Origin: Gyrodactylus bullatarudis
Taxonomy: Eukaryota > Platyhelminthes > Monogenea > Gyrodactylidea > Gyrodactylidae
Length of the DNA stretch: 64,000 nucleotides
Direction of reading: 5' to 3'
NCBI GenBank assembly: GCA_012064415.1
Contig: SSNU01000196.1
Location: forward strand, 140,796 to 204,795
In this document: piece by piece, positions 44,615 to 55,359 of the stretch
Numbering within the stretch: the stretch's first letter is position 1
How the letters are laid out: each line of letters begins with the position of its first letter
Made by a program: the position numbers and the translations under genes
Notes under the pieces: model-generated
The model's input: the letters and a program-made list of their open reading frames with translations, nothing else
Told to the model about the DNA's origin: nothing
The model's database searches: none

Positions 44615-44775
44615 TTATGTTACCGTTTATCTTATCAGGTAGTCATGAGACTAACGGAATTGATAGTTAAACTTATTATTCGGTAACAAGATTAACTGAA
44701 ATTTTCGATAGTCTTGAGACTACCAGTAAATCTTAAGTCTAATGGAATAGTTTGATAAACTTATTGCTAGGTTTC
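44615..44775. repeat. repeat family Y fragment
   Basis: GTTACCGTTTATCTTATCAG, CGGTAACAAGATTAACTGAA and GGTTTCAAAAATA correspond to parts of 29850-30040 and 19750-19880, in inverted order. Confidence 0.5.
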
Positions 44776-44812
44776 AAAAATAAGTAAGTTAAGAGGAGGT
44801 GAAGAATAAGGG

Positions 44813-44945
44813 CCAATCAGATCCATTCTTTCTTAATGAAAATTTTTTGTATATAAATATGGCATGTAAAAGCTGATGAGTAAGCCACGAAATAAAGGGC
44901 TATTCTTTAACAAACTTGGCATCGCCTTTCTTCATGAATCTCACT
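44813..44945 (+). promoter_or_regulatory. LTR-like promoter fragment, copy A
   Basis: CCAAT 44813-44817, TATATAAAT 44850-44858, the hammerhead-like fold, AATAAA 44891-44896, then GGCATCGCCTTTCTTCAT. The whole order aligns with 57489-57615 (GGCCAA, CAATCAGAT, ATGGCATGTAAA, GGCATCGCCTTTCT), so the two are copies of one terminal-repeat family. Confidence 0.6.
44868..44917 (+). ncRNA. hammerhead-like fold, copy A (degenerate)
   Basis: Core CUGAUGA 44873-44879. Helix II is 2 bp (G44880-C44888, U44881-A44887; loop AAGCC). GAAA is at 44889-44892. Helix III UAAAG (44893-44897) pairs with CUUUA (44905-44909). The A15.1 partner is A instead of U, and three extra bases (AAA) separate C44911 from the helix I strand CUU (44915-44917), which pairs with AAG (44870-44872). 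Likely inactive. Confidence 0.35.
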
Positions 44946-45049
44946 ATTGCTCAGATTAAATCAGAGGTCACCCAAAAACTCTCTGACAAAATTTTTTTAT
45001 TGTTACAAAAAAGGCTATTATGACATTTCGAATTGCAAATTAAGATTTT

Positions 45050-45345
45050 CTTTCCATCTTTAAAATGATTTGAGACACACTTTATAAGACAATCACATCT
45101 CAGGAGCCCTTGACCATCAACCAGAGATTGAAGGAAATTCTGCTTTCTAAGAAAAAACTGCTCAAGGAATATTCAACTTTTTCATCTAGAATTACAAGTT
45201 GATCTGCTGAATAAAGAACATCAATTACATCATTCTTGAAGAACGATTCATCAATGATTTTTAGGCTTCTGTGATCCAGCTTGGCCCTATCAACCTCTAT
45301 CATTCTGACCGATTTCAAAAGTTCTAGGGGTCTTAGATATCAATT
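45050..45345 (-). pseudogene. second KRBA2/SCAND3-like integrase C-terminal remnant
   Basis: Minus strand. SVRMIEVDRAKLDHRSLKII then DVIDVLYSADQLVILDEKVE parallels the 20159 copy (EFDRSKLD..., MIEGLYSANQL). After a frameshift LRKQNFLQSLVDGQGLLRCD CLIKC aligns with MKSLHSFVNDQGFFKCDCRTKC. The distal Cys cluster is lost. The two copies are diverged, so they are separate old insertions. Confidence 0.55.
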
Positions 45346-45477
45346 TTTCGTCTCTTGACGTGATTTTCTTTAAATTAAACTATCATAATATCGAGAAGAG
45401 GTTTCCATGATTGTCTAATCAAGCGGTATTAGTTCAAGGAAAAGGATATATTTTGTAAACTTATAATGACTACGACT

Positions 45478-45648
45478 AGAATTGTGTGGCGCAGTGGTAT
45501 TTCTCCCAACTCTTATTCGGACCCTATTATTCTGGTTCAAACCCTCCCACACCGGGCGTATTTAACAATCTTTCCCTATTCTCTTAATTTTACAATTATT
45601 AATTTCTATATATAAATAAAATGTTTCGATTTCAAAAAAAAGAATTGT
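45478..45648 (+). mobile_element. tRNA-derived SINE, copy 3, with target duplication
   Basis: TGTGTGGCGCAGTGGTA (A-box region) from 45483, B box GGTTCAAACCC at 45534-45544, body, and TTTCAAAAAAAA tail. AGAATTGT occurs at 45478-45485 and 45641-45648, a credible 8-bp target-site duplication from LINE-mediated insertion. Confidence 0.85.
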
Positions 45649-45649
45649 A

Positions 45650-45955
45650 TAGAAAGTCCCAATTAGAGACCCTACACTGTTGGATTGTTTAATAAAAAAT
45701 GCTTTTAAATTTTCGTGAGATTTATTTCTTAAACGATAAAAGAAGTCAAGAATTTATGAGAAATCAAAAGGATTACGAACCTGTATAGTGATTTTTAATG
45801 CAAAATCACTATAGAGTCAGTCAAACTCATTACTTATTGATGTAGCTTGTTAATCTTGAAACCTGGTAATAAGTTTAACGAACCATTTTGTTAGTTTTAA
45901 GATTACCTTATAAATTTGAGACTATCAAGAGTAATAAGATTAACGGTATGTGCTG
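45650..45955. repeat. repeat family Y
   Basis: Parallels 29620-30040 (TTGGATTGTTTAATAAAAAA, ACGATAAAAGAAG, TTACGAACCTGTAT, GCTTGTTAATCTTGAAACC, TTAGTTTTAAGATTACCTTA). It ends ATAAGATTAACGGTATGT. Non-coding. Confidence 0.6.
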
Positions 45956-46239
45956 CTATATTATTGTTTCGAGCAGAGTTATTCACAAAAACTGAGGAAA
46001 TACATCAACCTAAAGCATAAATACTTTGATTTTTAAGTATCCATATTTGGAAAATATTATTGAATATCAAAGTCTAGGTATGAAAATGTCTGTTCAATTA
46101 ATCAAAATTGCCAATAAAAGCATTGTATTTTGACAAGTTTCTATTTCTCTCCATCTATGCAAAGGTCTGTAGAAATCGATTTGATCTGGGGTGAAAAGAA
46201 AGCCATTATTGAATTTGTTTTATTAATTTTGTACTTTTA

Positions 46240-46432
46240 ATGTTTAAAATAATTTGAAATTCCAAATATCAGTATTGAATTGCTTAAAAACATTTGAAAT
46301 TGATAAAAAGCTTGGGGCTCAAAAGATAAAAATGTGGAAATTCGGTGCATTTTCTTTTCGTCCGTGTTGAAGAAATTTCAAGTTTTTTTGTGAAAATTGT
46401 AAATTCTCATCTTGGTATCATCTAGCAAAGAA
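46240..46432. repeat. foldback family B fragment
   Basis: CTCAAAAGATAAAAATGTGG and TTCGGTGCATTTTC correspond to the right arm at 7160-7200. It ends TTCTCATCTTGGTATCATCT AGC, the family terminus. Confidence 0.55.
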
Positions 46433-46869
46433 ATTAAAAATCACGTAGAAATTAAACTTGAGATTTGGTTAGTATTCAGTCTGTAGAACCGAGTCATGAT
46501 AGGCTAAATTTTCATCAAATACATTACTGATTTGAATAAATAACACAAGAGAATTTTTAAAAATTTGTTCCCCATAATCAAATTTAATAATAATTTCCAA
46601 AATTTTATGTTGATAACAAAAGTAGATAATAAATTAAATTTATAGAAAATATTCATTTCACTGTCATAATTTTTGTTATACACTGGACCAATGCATTGAA
46701 TGGTGATCCAGAATTTAAATTTAATTTAGAATTTCAACTATGATCAAATCTAATTTTTTTTATTACTTTATCACCAAATGAAAATAATAGAACTTATCTG
46801 GAAATAGTCTTCGCATATACCGAAACCAACGGAATTAAAGTAAAAACATGAAAATAAGGAAATTTTATG

Positions 46870-47240
46870 ATCTAAAGTTGGGAATCTAGAATTTTTACAG
46901 AAATCTCGATTTATTCATCAAGAATTCGAGTTTGGTAAAGATTTTTTGGAATCCTACTCATGTTGCCCCCTGTTAACACTTGAAGAAAAATATTCTGAAA
47001 AAAAATATTTTTACCTGGTCCTTTTTCAAATTTCGATTTGGCGCAAAAATCGTCTTTTTTTGAACTTTGAATTGAAAATTTTTATTGATCCGATGAGTTT
47101 TTTCAAGATCAGGATTAGACAAGAAAGCTGACTAGCACCGTCATATTACCGACAGTTTCCCTATTTTCGAGAGATTTTGAACTATCGAAATTTCATTGAT
47201 TCTAAGTAGTGAAAATGATCAAAAAATCGTTTTTCAGCTC
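46870..47240. repeat. foldback family A, partial
   Basis: TTGGGAATCTAGAATTTTTA then TTTTTTGGAATCCTACTCAT and TTGAACTTTGAATTG, AAAATTTTTATTGAT, matching successive parts of the left arms at 12296 and 39530. Confidence 0.55.
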
Positions 47241-47289
47241 CCAAACGATAATGAGGTTATGCATTAGATCAGATTCAGTTTCTTAAAGA

Positions 47290-47420
47290 CTAATTCTTAA
47301 TTCTTCAGAGGAGAGTGAAACGGAGGTTTTTACAATAAAAGCTGTTCTTCGAAGCCAGACAGGGTCCAAACCAGTTATAGCAATAAGGGAATTGTAAAAG
47401 TCGATCGATAGAAAGCAAGC
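47290..47420 (-). mobile_element. LINE fragment
   Basis: Nearly identical to 31390-31505 (TTTTTACAATAAAAGCTGTT, AGCCAGACAGGGTCCAAACC), i.e. the codons around SGLDPVW. It is truncated on both sides by foldback sequence. Confidence 0.65.
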
Positions 47421-47750
47421 ATAGGAATTTATGATTTTTACAAATTGCTCAATTTTTTCATCAAAAAATCGAATTTGATCAATCTCTCACTCCAAGTTCA
47501 AAAAAAGGGAATTTGGCGCTTACCTGGGATTTGAAATAATATCATAATTTCATTAAAAATTGATCTTTTCTACATATCATGAAAGTTGGCCTCGTGACTC
47601 AAAATTTCATTAATTTTCAAACCAAAAAAATGATCAAGAAATTATTAAGTGATGTCTTATTAATTTCTAAAATTTGGCGAATTTGATTCCCCTGTTTAAT
47701 TCCTAAAAAATCTCAAGCTACAAGTTCGAAGGAATGGAAATCTGGCGCCA
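47420..47750. repeat. foldback family A, partial
   Basis: Begins GGAATTTATGATTTTTACAA ATTGCTC. CACTCCAAGTTCAAAAAAAG GG at about 47487 is inverted relative to the start. The last base pairs before 47750 (GGAAATCTGGCGCC) are also family-like. Confidence 0.5.
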
Positions 47751-47752
47751 AT

Positions 47753-47945
47753 TTTTTTTGTTATAAAGAAAGTCTGTATTAAATATAGTAATTAATATGT
47801 ACTAGACTTGGACTAAGTTTTGCAAATTTACTTAAATCGCCCATCGATATGAAAAAACAAATCTTCAAGTATTTAAATATAATCTCACCAAATTTTGCTT
47901 CAAAATACCTTTCCATGCTTCTGGAAAAAGATACAGGATACGGTT
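47753..47945 (-). repeat. LINE 3' end joined to repeat family D
   Basis: TTTTTTTTTGTTATAAAGAAAG is a diverged LINE 3' end. From 47803 (CTAGACTTGG) to about 47945 (CTTCTGGAAAAAGATAC) the sequence matches the inverted complement of 60290-60433, defining a further repeat family. Confidence 0.55.
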
Positions 47946-48603
47946 CAGTTTAAGAAGGTTATAAACGTCTAAATTTGTTGGAAGCATCGTGAGAGGAAGA
48001 TGTTGAGGGTTTTCAAGCTCATTATTAATTTGCCACATTGTGTATCAGGGCATTATGATGATGTTAACTGATTACTTTATGAGTTTATAAATATTCAAAA
48101 GTTTGCAATTTAATTAGGCAATTAAAACAAAAATAACAAAAATAAGTATAATTTAGATACATGAATTATTTTCTTGCTTTTAAGCTATCATAAGTGATGT
48201 TTTATCATATTTTAGGAGAATCAGTTTTGTGCGCGAAAAATCGAGGGTGGCAATTCGAATCACGAAAACTAAGTTTTGTTATTTATTGTAACTTGAAGAC
48301 ATATCAAGACAAAATTTTGATAGTTTAACCCTTTTTATCAAATTCTCTATCATAATTCATCTGACCCGAGCGATATTTAAATTTCATCTACCTCTATGAC
48401 TCATGATCAGGGCAACCAAAAATATGACCCAAAAATGACTCTGATAAGCGCTAAAAAAAGATCTATAAAAATCAAAAATATGACCTAAAATATGCCTTAA
48501 TTCTCTCTGGTTGCTACTAAGTAGTTATGTAAAAAAATAAACTAAAAGTTTTATATAATACAAATTTATTCAAAAACATCTAAATCTTTATCAGAATTAA
48601 TTC

Positions 48604-49369
48604 TTAAACAAGTATACAATTTAATATTTTTTTTAAATGCGTATTGTTTTTTATAATGTTTTTTGACACAGAAAATGATCTTTCTACATCGGCCGTTGTA
48701 GGCTGCCAATTCTTGAGTTGGCTCAATTCGATAGGATTCAATTCTTCATGACCATTGCTCATTAAATTGCTGATTTCATTTTTGTTGAGTCTATCCATCA
48801 GATATTGCTTGATACCTACCGGATCGTCTCCAAAATTTAAATTTGATAGTTCTGTGTAGAAATTCAATAGTTTTGAGTCAGAATTTTGGATTCTCTTTAT
48901 AATTCCAATAATGTTTAAATAACATTGTGATATTTCTTCTAGTTCTTGATAAACTTGTAAATCAGATACAGCCTCTTTTGCTTTTTGGACTTTTAGACCT
49001 CCATCTGGAAGATTGAGAATGATTTGCTTGACTGAAACAAATTTATTGGCATAATACGTTATTGCACTTAGCCAATCGCCCCCCATCTTGTGACACATGG
49101 CTGCGGAGGTTGCCCAATTTCTTGAAAAAGAATTCGCCTCTTTTTGTTACGAACGACTAAGTCCTTAATATTGGCTATCAAAGCATTACTCCTAGGAAAT
49201 TTGTCTTTGATTCTTGCACAGCAATTGTGGAGTAAGTGAGCTAAATATGTAATGTGTGTCAGCCTTGGATAAAGTAAATGAATAATTTCTGATGAAGCAG
49301 TAAAATATGATGCAGAATCAGTTAACAATAACACAAAAGTAGTCTGGGATTAAGTCTGAAGAGACCTGG
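48604..49369 (-). pseudogene. hAT-superfamily transposase, C-terminal half, frameshifted
   Basis: Minus strand. FVLLLTDSASYFTASSEIIH carries a hAT catalytic Asp (TDSA). HITYLAHLLHNCCARIKDKF, LIANIKDLVVRNKKR and PPQPCVTRWG match the conserved hAT region with AH..H and TRWG. A frameshift at about 49085 changes frame, then DWLSAITYYANKFVSVKQII continues to TTADVERSFSVSKNIIKNNT, the C-terminal hAT dimerisation domain, ending at 48604. The N-terminal BED finger and first catalytic region are missing: just beyond 49345 the sequence switches to the LTR-like copy E. Confidence 0.85.
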
Positions 49370-49396
49370 CGAAATAAAAGCTTTATTGTTAGCTTG
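49350..49396 (+). ncRNA. hammerhead-like fold, copy E
   Basis: Core CUGAAGA 49356-49362, connector GACCUGGC 49363-49370, GAAA 49371-49374. Helix III AUAAA (49374-49378) pairs perfectly with UUUAU (49382-49386), loop AGC, followed by U at the cleavage position 49387. Helix I is weak: AAGU (49352-49355) with GUU at 49388-49390 (two wobbles) or with GCUU at 49392-49395 across a 4-nt bulge. The primary sequence is close to copy D (TTAAGTCTGA.GAGACC). No TATA box precedes it. Confidence 0.4.
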
Positions 49397-49756
49397 CTCT
49401 AAAACCTTTTTTACGAGTCTAGAATCGAGTAATGATATCCTTGATGAAGTTGGTCAATATTACCATTATAATGAAGAAAACCGTAACCTTACTTTTGTCA
49501 CAAGATCAAATCAAGAGGGAAGTACATTCAAGTCTTAATAGGAGAAAAGATATTAGAAAGTATAATGTTGACAGGAAAATTTCCATCAGAGAAAAATACT
49601 GCATATTTTGAAAATGAAATCGGATATCATCAATTATTATCAATTCTTGATAGAATTGTTGGATTCTTCGATATAAGAAAATTTCTTTATTATAAAAAAA
49701 TAATACGAATTGGTTTGCTTGTTCACCACTTGGGTTGTCTAAATTGTTTTTATGAA

Positions 49757-49920
49757 AAATATGGTTTAAAATCCCATTTTTCGAACTCTGAACTGAATTT
49801 TTTTTATTGATTTCGAAGTGAGAGAGTGATCAAAAGTTAATTTTTAGGATCACAATAAAATAAGAAAGCCAAATATCGCCGAAAATTTTTGGCAAGATCC
49901 ATTGCTAACATAACTAGCCT
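49757..49920 (+). repeat. foldback family A fragment
   Basis: ATCCCATTTTTCGAACTCTG AACTGAA, then TTGATTTCGAAGTGAGAGAG TGATCAAAAGTTAATTTTTAGGATCAC correspond to the inner part of the arm at 39720-39795. Confidence 0.55.
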
Positions 49921-49924
49921 CAAA

Positions 49925-51840
49925 ATGATCACTGTCTAAGTCCTCATAAACAGAAGTCGGGGAATTTGACATAGTACGTGTATTTAAATATTAATGGTTA
50001 AATAATGTTAATGGCTAATGGAATGTAGTTTGATTTGAATAATGCGGTGTTCCACGCGAACGAACAGTCCAATCTCGACATCGTGGGAAGTTTTGTTTAT
50101 CTGCGTAAAGAAATAGATTATTTATGAAATTGATAAAATATAATTGGTTTACAGGATTTGTTCCTGTCATCCATCATTTTCGAGGGATTTCGATTTGGAC
50201 TTCAACTCCTCTACCTACAGCGGTTTTTTCTGTGATGCCAAGCTGCTGCATCATGTTCTTAGTACTGTCAGATTTCGTATCGACCATTAAGATAATTTGA
50301 AGTATTTTCCAAATATCTAACTTGGAATATTCGAAAATAGTGCCTAGAATAAATCAAATAAATAGAAAATTACCAATACGAACAGATTGATGGTACTTGC
50401 ACATCTGAAAACTACTGATTTTGTAGGTTTAGGAATCTATCAATTCCCGAACAAGTGTGGGGAACTGAGGTAGCGATTAAATTGAGACGCTGACATAAAA
50501 GAACTATCTCCTATGGGTCATTCATATACGGAGTTATAGCATTACAGCAGAGTTTATCAACATTATCCATAGTTGTGTCTTTGATGTCGATCATGATTCC
50601 TATTATTATTTGATTTTTAACAATTTGATAATGCATGCGGTCAAACCAATTTATAATTTGGTTTAAATTTGATACATTTTCGTGAAAATTTGATTTTGAA
50701 GACGATTTTTGAGCAAAATGGGAATAAATTTGAAAGTTGTGTTTTTGCTGTCTAATGATAGTTTTTCAACAGTATTTGATATGCTTATTAATGTTTTGAT
50801 AAAACTTTTGCTGTTGGTTCCCCATATAAAAATATAAAGGGGGGGGCAAATGATCTCTAATTCAACCTTTAATTTTTAACGTAAATTGTTTTTCCAATTT
50901 TTTATTTTGGTTTACTTGTAAGTAGTTTGTATGAGATTTTTTGGTAAATTCCCGATAAAGTATTGAAATATAACCTTGAAACCAAAAAATTCTATATTTT
51001 ATATTTTTTATACCTTAAATAACTGTTTCAAGTTATAATTATTTGAGTTGTATGTAATGAAACTAGCAATAAGCAATTGAAGTTAATTTTACACAATAGA
51101 AGTGATTTTTATCACACAATTAAAATTAATAAATTTTAAACTAATCTCAATTTTCCTTCACAAACTCGAATGTATTTTTAGCTTTTTTGTTACACAAATA
51201 GTTAATTTCAAAAATATCTCAATTTCCGAAAATAGACCCAACTGAGAGATAATAATTCTTGATTTCATTTTAAACTGTTTCGTATAATGCCAACTCATCC
51301 AATAGACTTTAAACTCATAAAAATCTCAATTTTTTCGTTGATCATGAATCCTATCATTCAACATATTGAGAAAAATAATCTCTTAAATCTATGGTTAATT
51401 ATGAGATAGGACTTTTAGATAGTTCAAATTCAGATCCGTGCGAAAAAAGATTTGAAAAGGTACCGACAATAAAATTATTAAAAAATTAATAATTTTGGAT
51501 AACCTTTTGAAATATTTTGTTTATGTTGAAAAACTGAATCAAATTGCACAATTCAAATTAAAATTCAAGAGTTTAAAACATTTTAAAAATCTTTGATGCC
51601 TTCTTCGAAAGAACCATCTATAAGGGTACCCAGGATCTTTTCTGGACCTATATAACGTCCTTCAAGCTTTAATAATAAATTATTAATAATAGACCAATGA
51701 ATATACAGTTGTACCTCCGTTTATCTGTAGTCAAGTTCTATACATGTTATAATGATGATAACCTACCGGGGGATAGCTTGCCCAAACAATAGGGGTAGTT
51801 CACATAAATCAAAAAACAATAACTTGATTAAGATGCTTGG
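49925..51840. other. anonymous stretch
   Basis: No supported gene. A G8 run lies at 50839-50846 in otherwise AT-rich DNA. A slightly GC-richer segment (50040-50260) has no open frame worth reporting. Confidence 0.3.
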
Positions 51841-51846
51841 CATATT

Positions 51847-51960
51847 TTTTTTGTTAGAAATTTCCATTTTATTGTACGACAAAATAGTTTCTGAAATGAT
51901 TCAAAATTCTCAATCCCTTCAATCGATTTCAATAGTTTTATTTATTATCTGACACATTTT
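51847..51960 (-). mobile_element. LINE 3' end
   Basis: TTTTTTTTGTTAGAAATTTCC (plus view) is the complement of the family 3' end; the body is diverged 3' UTR. Confidence 0.5.
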
Positions 51961-52199
51961 TATTTACTTTTCAAAAATGGGATATTTTCTCTCTGATAAG
52001 CCCTAATCCAGAAAATTCTTTCCTTAAAAATAATTTTTTAATGGACAGTGTACTGTGAAGAGATTATTTCAGATTATAGAGCTTATGGATCATCATAATG
52101 AAAACACAGTATCCTTTTATGAAAATCATCCTCATTTTTCGGGGGAAGTGAAAATTTATATTTTACAGTATTTTCGGTGTGTATACTGCTCGTCTCAAA

Positions 52200-52500
52200 A
52201 ATGAATGTACAGCTATTCTCGATCATTTTTACAAAAATATCAATAAACATAGTCTCGAACTTTTAAAAAAGATTTTCCATCGATTTAAGAGAAAATATTT
52301 GGACACATGTTAAATTTTTAGCTGAAATCTTTTCTTTAATTTCAAGGTGTGAAAAGGATCAAACGTTATTTTCCAGGATCACCATTAGACAAGGAAAACA
52401 AATTTTCTAGTTGAGATTTTCGTGTTGAATTTGAGTTCCAATTCCTACTTGAGACTTGGAGGATTATTTATTGCTTTTTTTTCTTTCAAACTTTGTAATC
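52200..52500. repeat. foldback family A, diverged fragment
   Basis: TTTTTACAAAAATATCAATA, GTGAAAAGGATCAAACGTTA then CCAGGATCACCATTAGACAA follow the order of the family A left arm. Confidence 0.45.
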
Positions 52501-52504
52501 AACA

Positions 52505-53935
52505 AACTTCTTTTCAGCTCTAATTTCGTATTTTTTCTAAATACGGAAAAATTAATCTAAATTTTCATCCAGAATAGCTTTAAAAGTTTTATTAAAGAAT
52601 GATTTTCTTGTGTTTAAATTTAAAATTAAATGCCTTTTGGTGTTAAAATTTGTAGCTTATTCATTACAGTGAATTCAAATCAAGTTTTAAAAAAGCAATG
52701 TTAAAACTCTTGTAATAGAAGAAGCAACAAAAGCCGTTCTTAAATGAAGAGACTAGTTAATTTGATCAATGATAAATGGAATTCAATTAGGATCAATTGA
52801 GAAACAAAATATCCCTTTTCCAACCAAGTGAAAGTACACACACAAAAGTAATTCAAATATTTACTCAAAACTGGAAATTTTCTTCTCATCTCTGATGAAC
52901 TGTATTGAATCAATTTAGAAATTCAAACATTTCTGGTAACAGTTGATTGACTAAATTAATTTTACAAAAAATAATTTAAAGCAATCCATTTAATGAAGCT
53001 TTCCCGTAAAATCAATGTGATGTTGATTAAGAAAACTAAATATCAGGAAAGTCAAATCTTTCAAAATTTCCCAGCTTTAATCTTATATTTGAGGATAATC
53101 AAAAACTAAGCTTACATTTATTACTATTTTGTTTTCGTGTTTTGTTTTAATTTACAAAATTTTGATTGAAAATTGAACTTGAACCAAGGTTTTTCGATGG
53201 ATTTTCACTAAAAAAATGAAATGACAAATATTTTCCTCCGGATAGTCAGGAATAAAACTATTTTTTGGACCCTTTAATGAAATAAACAAATAAGTTGTTT
53301 AAAGAAAAAAGGAAATTTACACTTGCAGTATCATTTTTTTCGTTTATTTCAGTTACAGTATAATAAAATATAGCTAAGTTAAGATTGGAAAAATATAAGT
53401 AGTATGGTGAAAATCTTTTGAAAAAAATAACGTGAAATGATAATGTGTCAGTAAATTTTCCTTATCATTGATACTGAAAGTGATAGGATATATATTGGTC
53501 TATTACACTGTTTCTGAAATTATTTCATCTTTTGATACTGATGAGGAAAATAAAATAAATAATGATACTGTAAGTTAGAGTTGTAACGATTTCGAGTTCT
53601 TAAATTCCCTCAGGCATATTATTAATCAGCAAGATTTACTATTTCTAAAAAAGTATAAAATAAGTCTGAATATCTTTGCATGGTGTTGCATTTGCCAAAA
53701 TTAAAATTCTTAATTTCATAATATTGATAGCTTACTTTCTATATAAAAAATAGAATGATGATGACATTTTTCGTTATACTTTATATTTTTTAGAATTTTC
53801 AAATTTGAAATCTCATTTAAAAACTCATAAGAAAAGTTTATTCGAAAACGAATTATTGAATTCAAATACTAATCACTAACAAAGTAAGTAGCATTAGATT
53901 AATAGCCTTAGATGAGTACTCCTATTCTTAACAAC
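52505..53935. other. anonymous AT-rich stretch
   Basis: No repeat core or exon identified upstream of the gene remnant at 53943. Confidence 0.3.
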
Positions 53936-53942
53936 AACTCAA

Positions 53943-55357
53943 ATGCTGCACAAGAACCAACTGGTGAGCCACGAGAACTCATGTTTAGAAAAAAACGCCG
54001 TTCAGAGTAGAGCTTGTTCACTTCCAACGTTTGGAGATACCCATCGCTGTTATGCCCTTCACAAATTCGATATAATTGCCGCTGTGAATGATGTGATGGA
54101 TAAATATAATAAGTTCGAACGGTGGTTAAAGAAAAGAAAGGTCATGGTACAAAAAGGCCAATGTATAGCCACTGTTAATAGCGAATTGTTCCATACTTCA
54201 CTGTGCCAATGTTACAAGAATGAATCTCGCTGTAACGGTTGTTCTGAGAAAAGCTGGAAATTTCTCAAAGATCAGGCCTCAGAACGAAAGATGTCAATCA
54301 ATCAATATCTGATGCCATCCATTGCTGATTAAACCATGCAGCTGACTGACACTGGGATGCCATACTATGTAATGAACAGTTCTTCGTCTGGTCAGCCTCG
54401 TCACCCAAGAGTAGTTTCGGCTACAGTTCAATCCAATACTGGTCGACGCCCAAGATTCTCCTCTTCTTCGGCAGTTATCAATGCTGCCATTTCTTCTACT
54501 CCCAACCAGTCATTTGCTGATTCAGGTTCCAAATCAGCCGTGTTAAATCCCAGAAAAATGCGACGTGTATCTGATGAGCCTGATGTAGATGAATTTCTAG
54601 GGATACAAAGTGATGAATCTTCTGATGTAGTTGCCAGTGACTACAACACTAAGCCACTAATCTTAACGGCTAAAGTTATGGATGCCGATGGAATCTCACC
54701 TCAATCAGCTGCCCGATTAATGAATGCCTACCTTATCGACCAGAATATGGTAACAGCTCAACGCCTCGTCACTCGCAAGAAACTCGTTGTTCAACAACGC
54801 AAGAATGCAGATGACTTGGCTAAAGACAGGCCAAAACATTTAAATGGTATCTCTTCAGAAAAACTCCTACTTGGCACATCCCGAAATAGTCCTTACCTGT
54901 ATGGCTGGCGACGATGATCTTGTAGGGAGACAGAGGGCTGGTAGACTTATTCGAAAAGTCGTAGGCAATCCAAGAAGGAAATATTGTTTACCTGAACTGA
55001 TACCTTCGACAGATTACTTCAACATGATCAACTTCGACTCAACTCCTTATTGCTCACTGATTGGGATTGTAACTTATATCCAAAAGTACGTTTCGATGAT
55101 ATCCCTAGCCATACACAGGGTGTCGAAAGACTTGTTCAAGAAACTGCCAAAGCTGCCTCTCGTTCATGTACTATTGAAAGTCTGGATAGAATTCTTCAAT
55201 CGAGAGAAGAAGTCAGACGAGAGTATCCAATGAACATGACAAAACAGGATTGGATCAAGGTAGACAAGGTAAGAAATAAAGCTTTTATTTATTTTAGTTA
55301 TTGGCTAATAAAAAAATACTTTATTCAATAGAAAATCAATGGCAAGAAGTAATGACG
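53943..55357 (+). pseudogene. multicopy invertebrate protein family (Cys cluster plus HTQ-VER motif), broken
   Basis: Segment 1 (53943-54332) has SELFHTSLCQCYKNESRCNG CSEKS then FLKDQASERKMSI, a C-x-C...C...C cluster with a DQxxxRxM motif. A TAA stop (54330-54332) interrupts, and the same frame resumes (54336-54917) with a Ser-rich region and LTAKVMDADGISPQSAARLM. A frameshift near 54905 moves to RQRAGRLIRKVVGNPRRKYC and YFNMINFDST, and another near 55045 to LLTDWDCNLYPKVRFDDIPS HTQGVERLVQETAKAA and ESLDRILQSREEVRREYP. The IPxHTQxVERxVxxxTxA motif is one I know from an uncharacterised family repeated in Hydra, aphid and copepod genomes and probably carried by mobile DNA; its function is unknown. 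A GT donor at 55269 and AG at 55330-55331 could remove 63 nt, giving an ending KVDKKINGKK. The clear GC rise over background shows it was coding recently. Confidence 0.65.
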
Positions 55358-55359
55358 TT

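Noticed and set aside
53542..53575. CTGATGA followed by GGAAAATAAAA as another hammerhead
   Set aside because: There is no room for a connector between the core and GAAA, no helix I, and no similarity to the five family copies.
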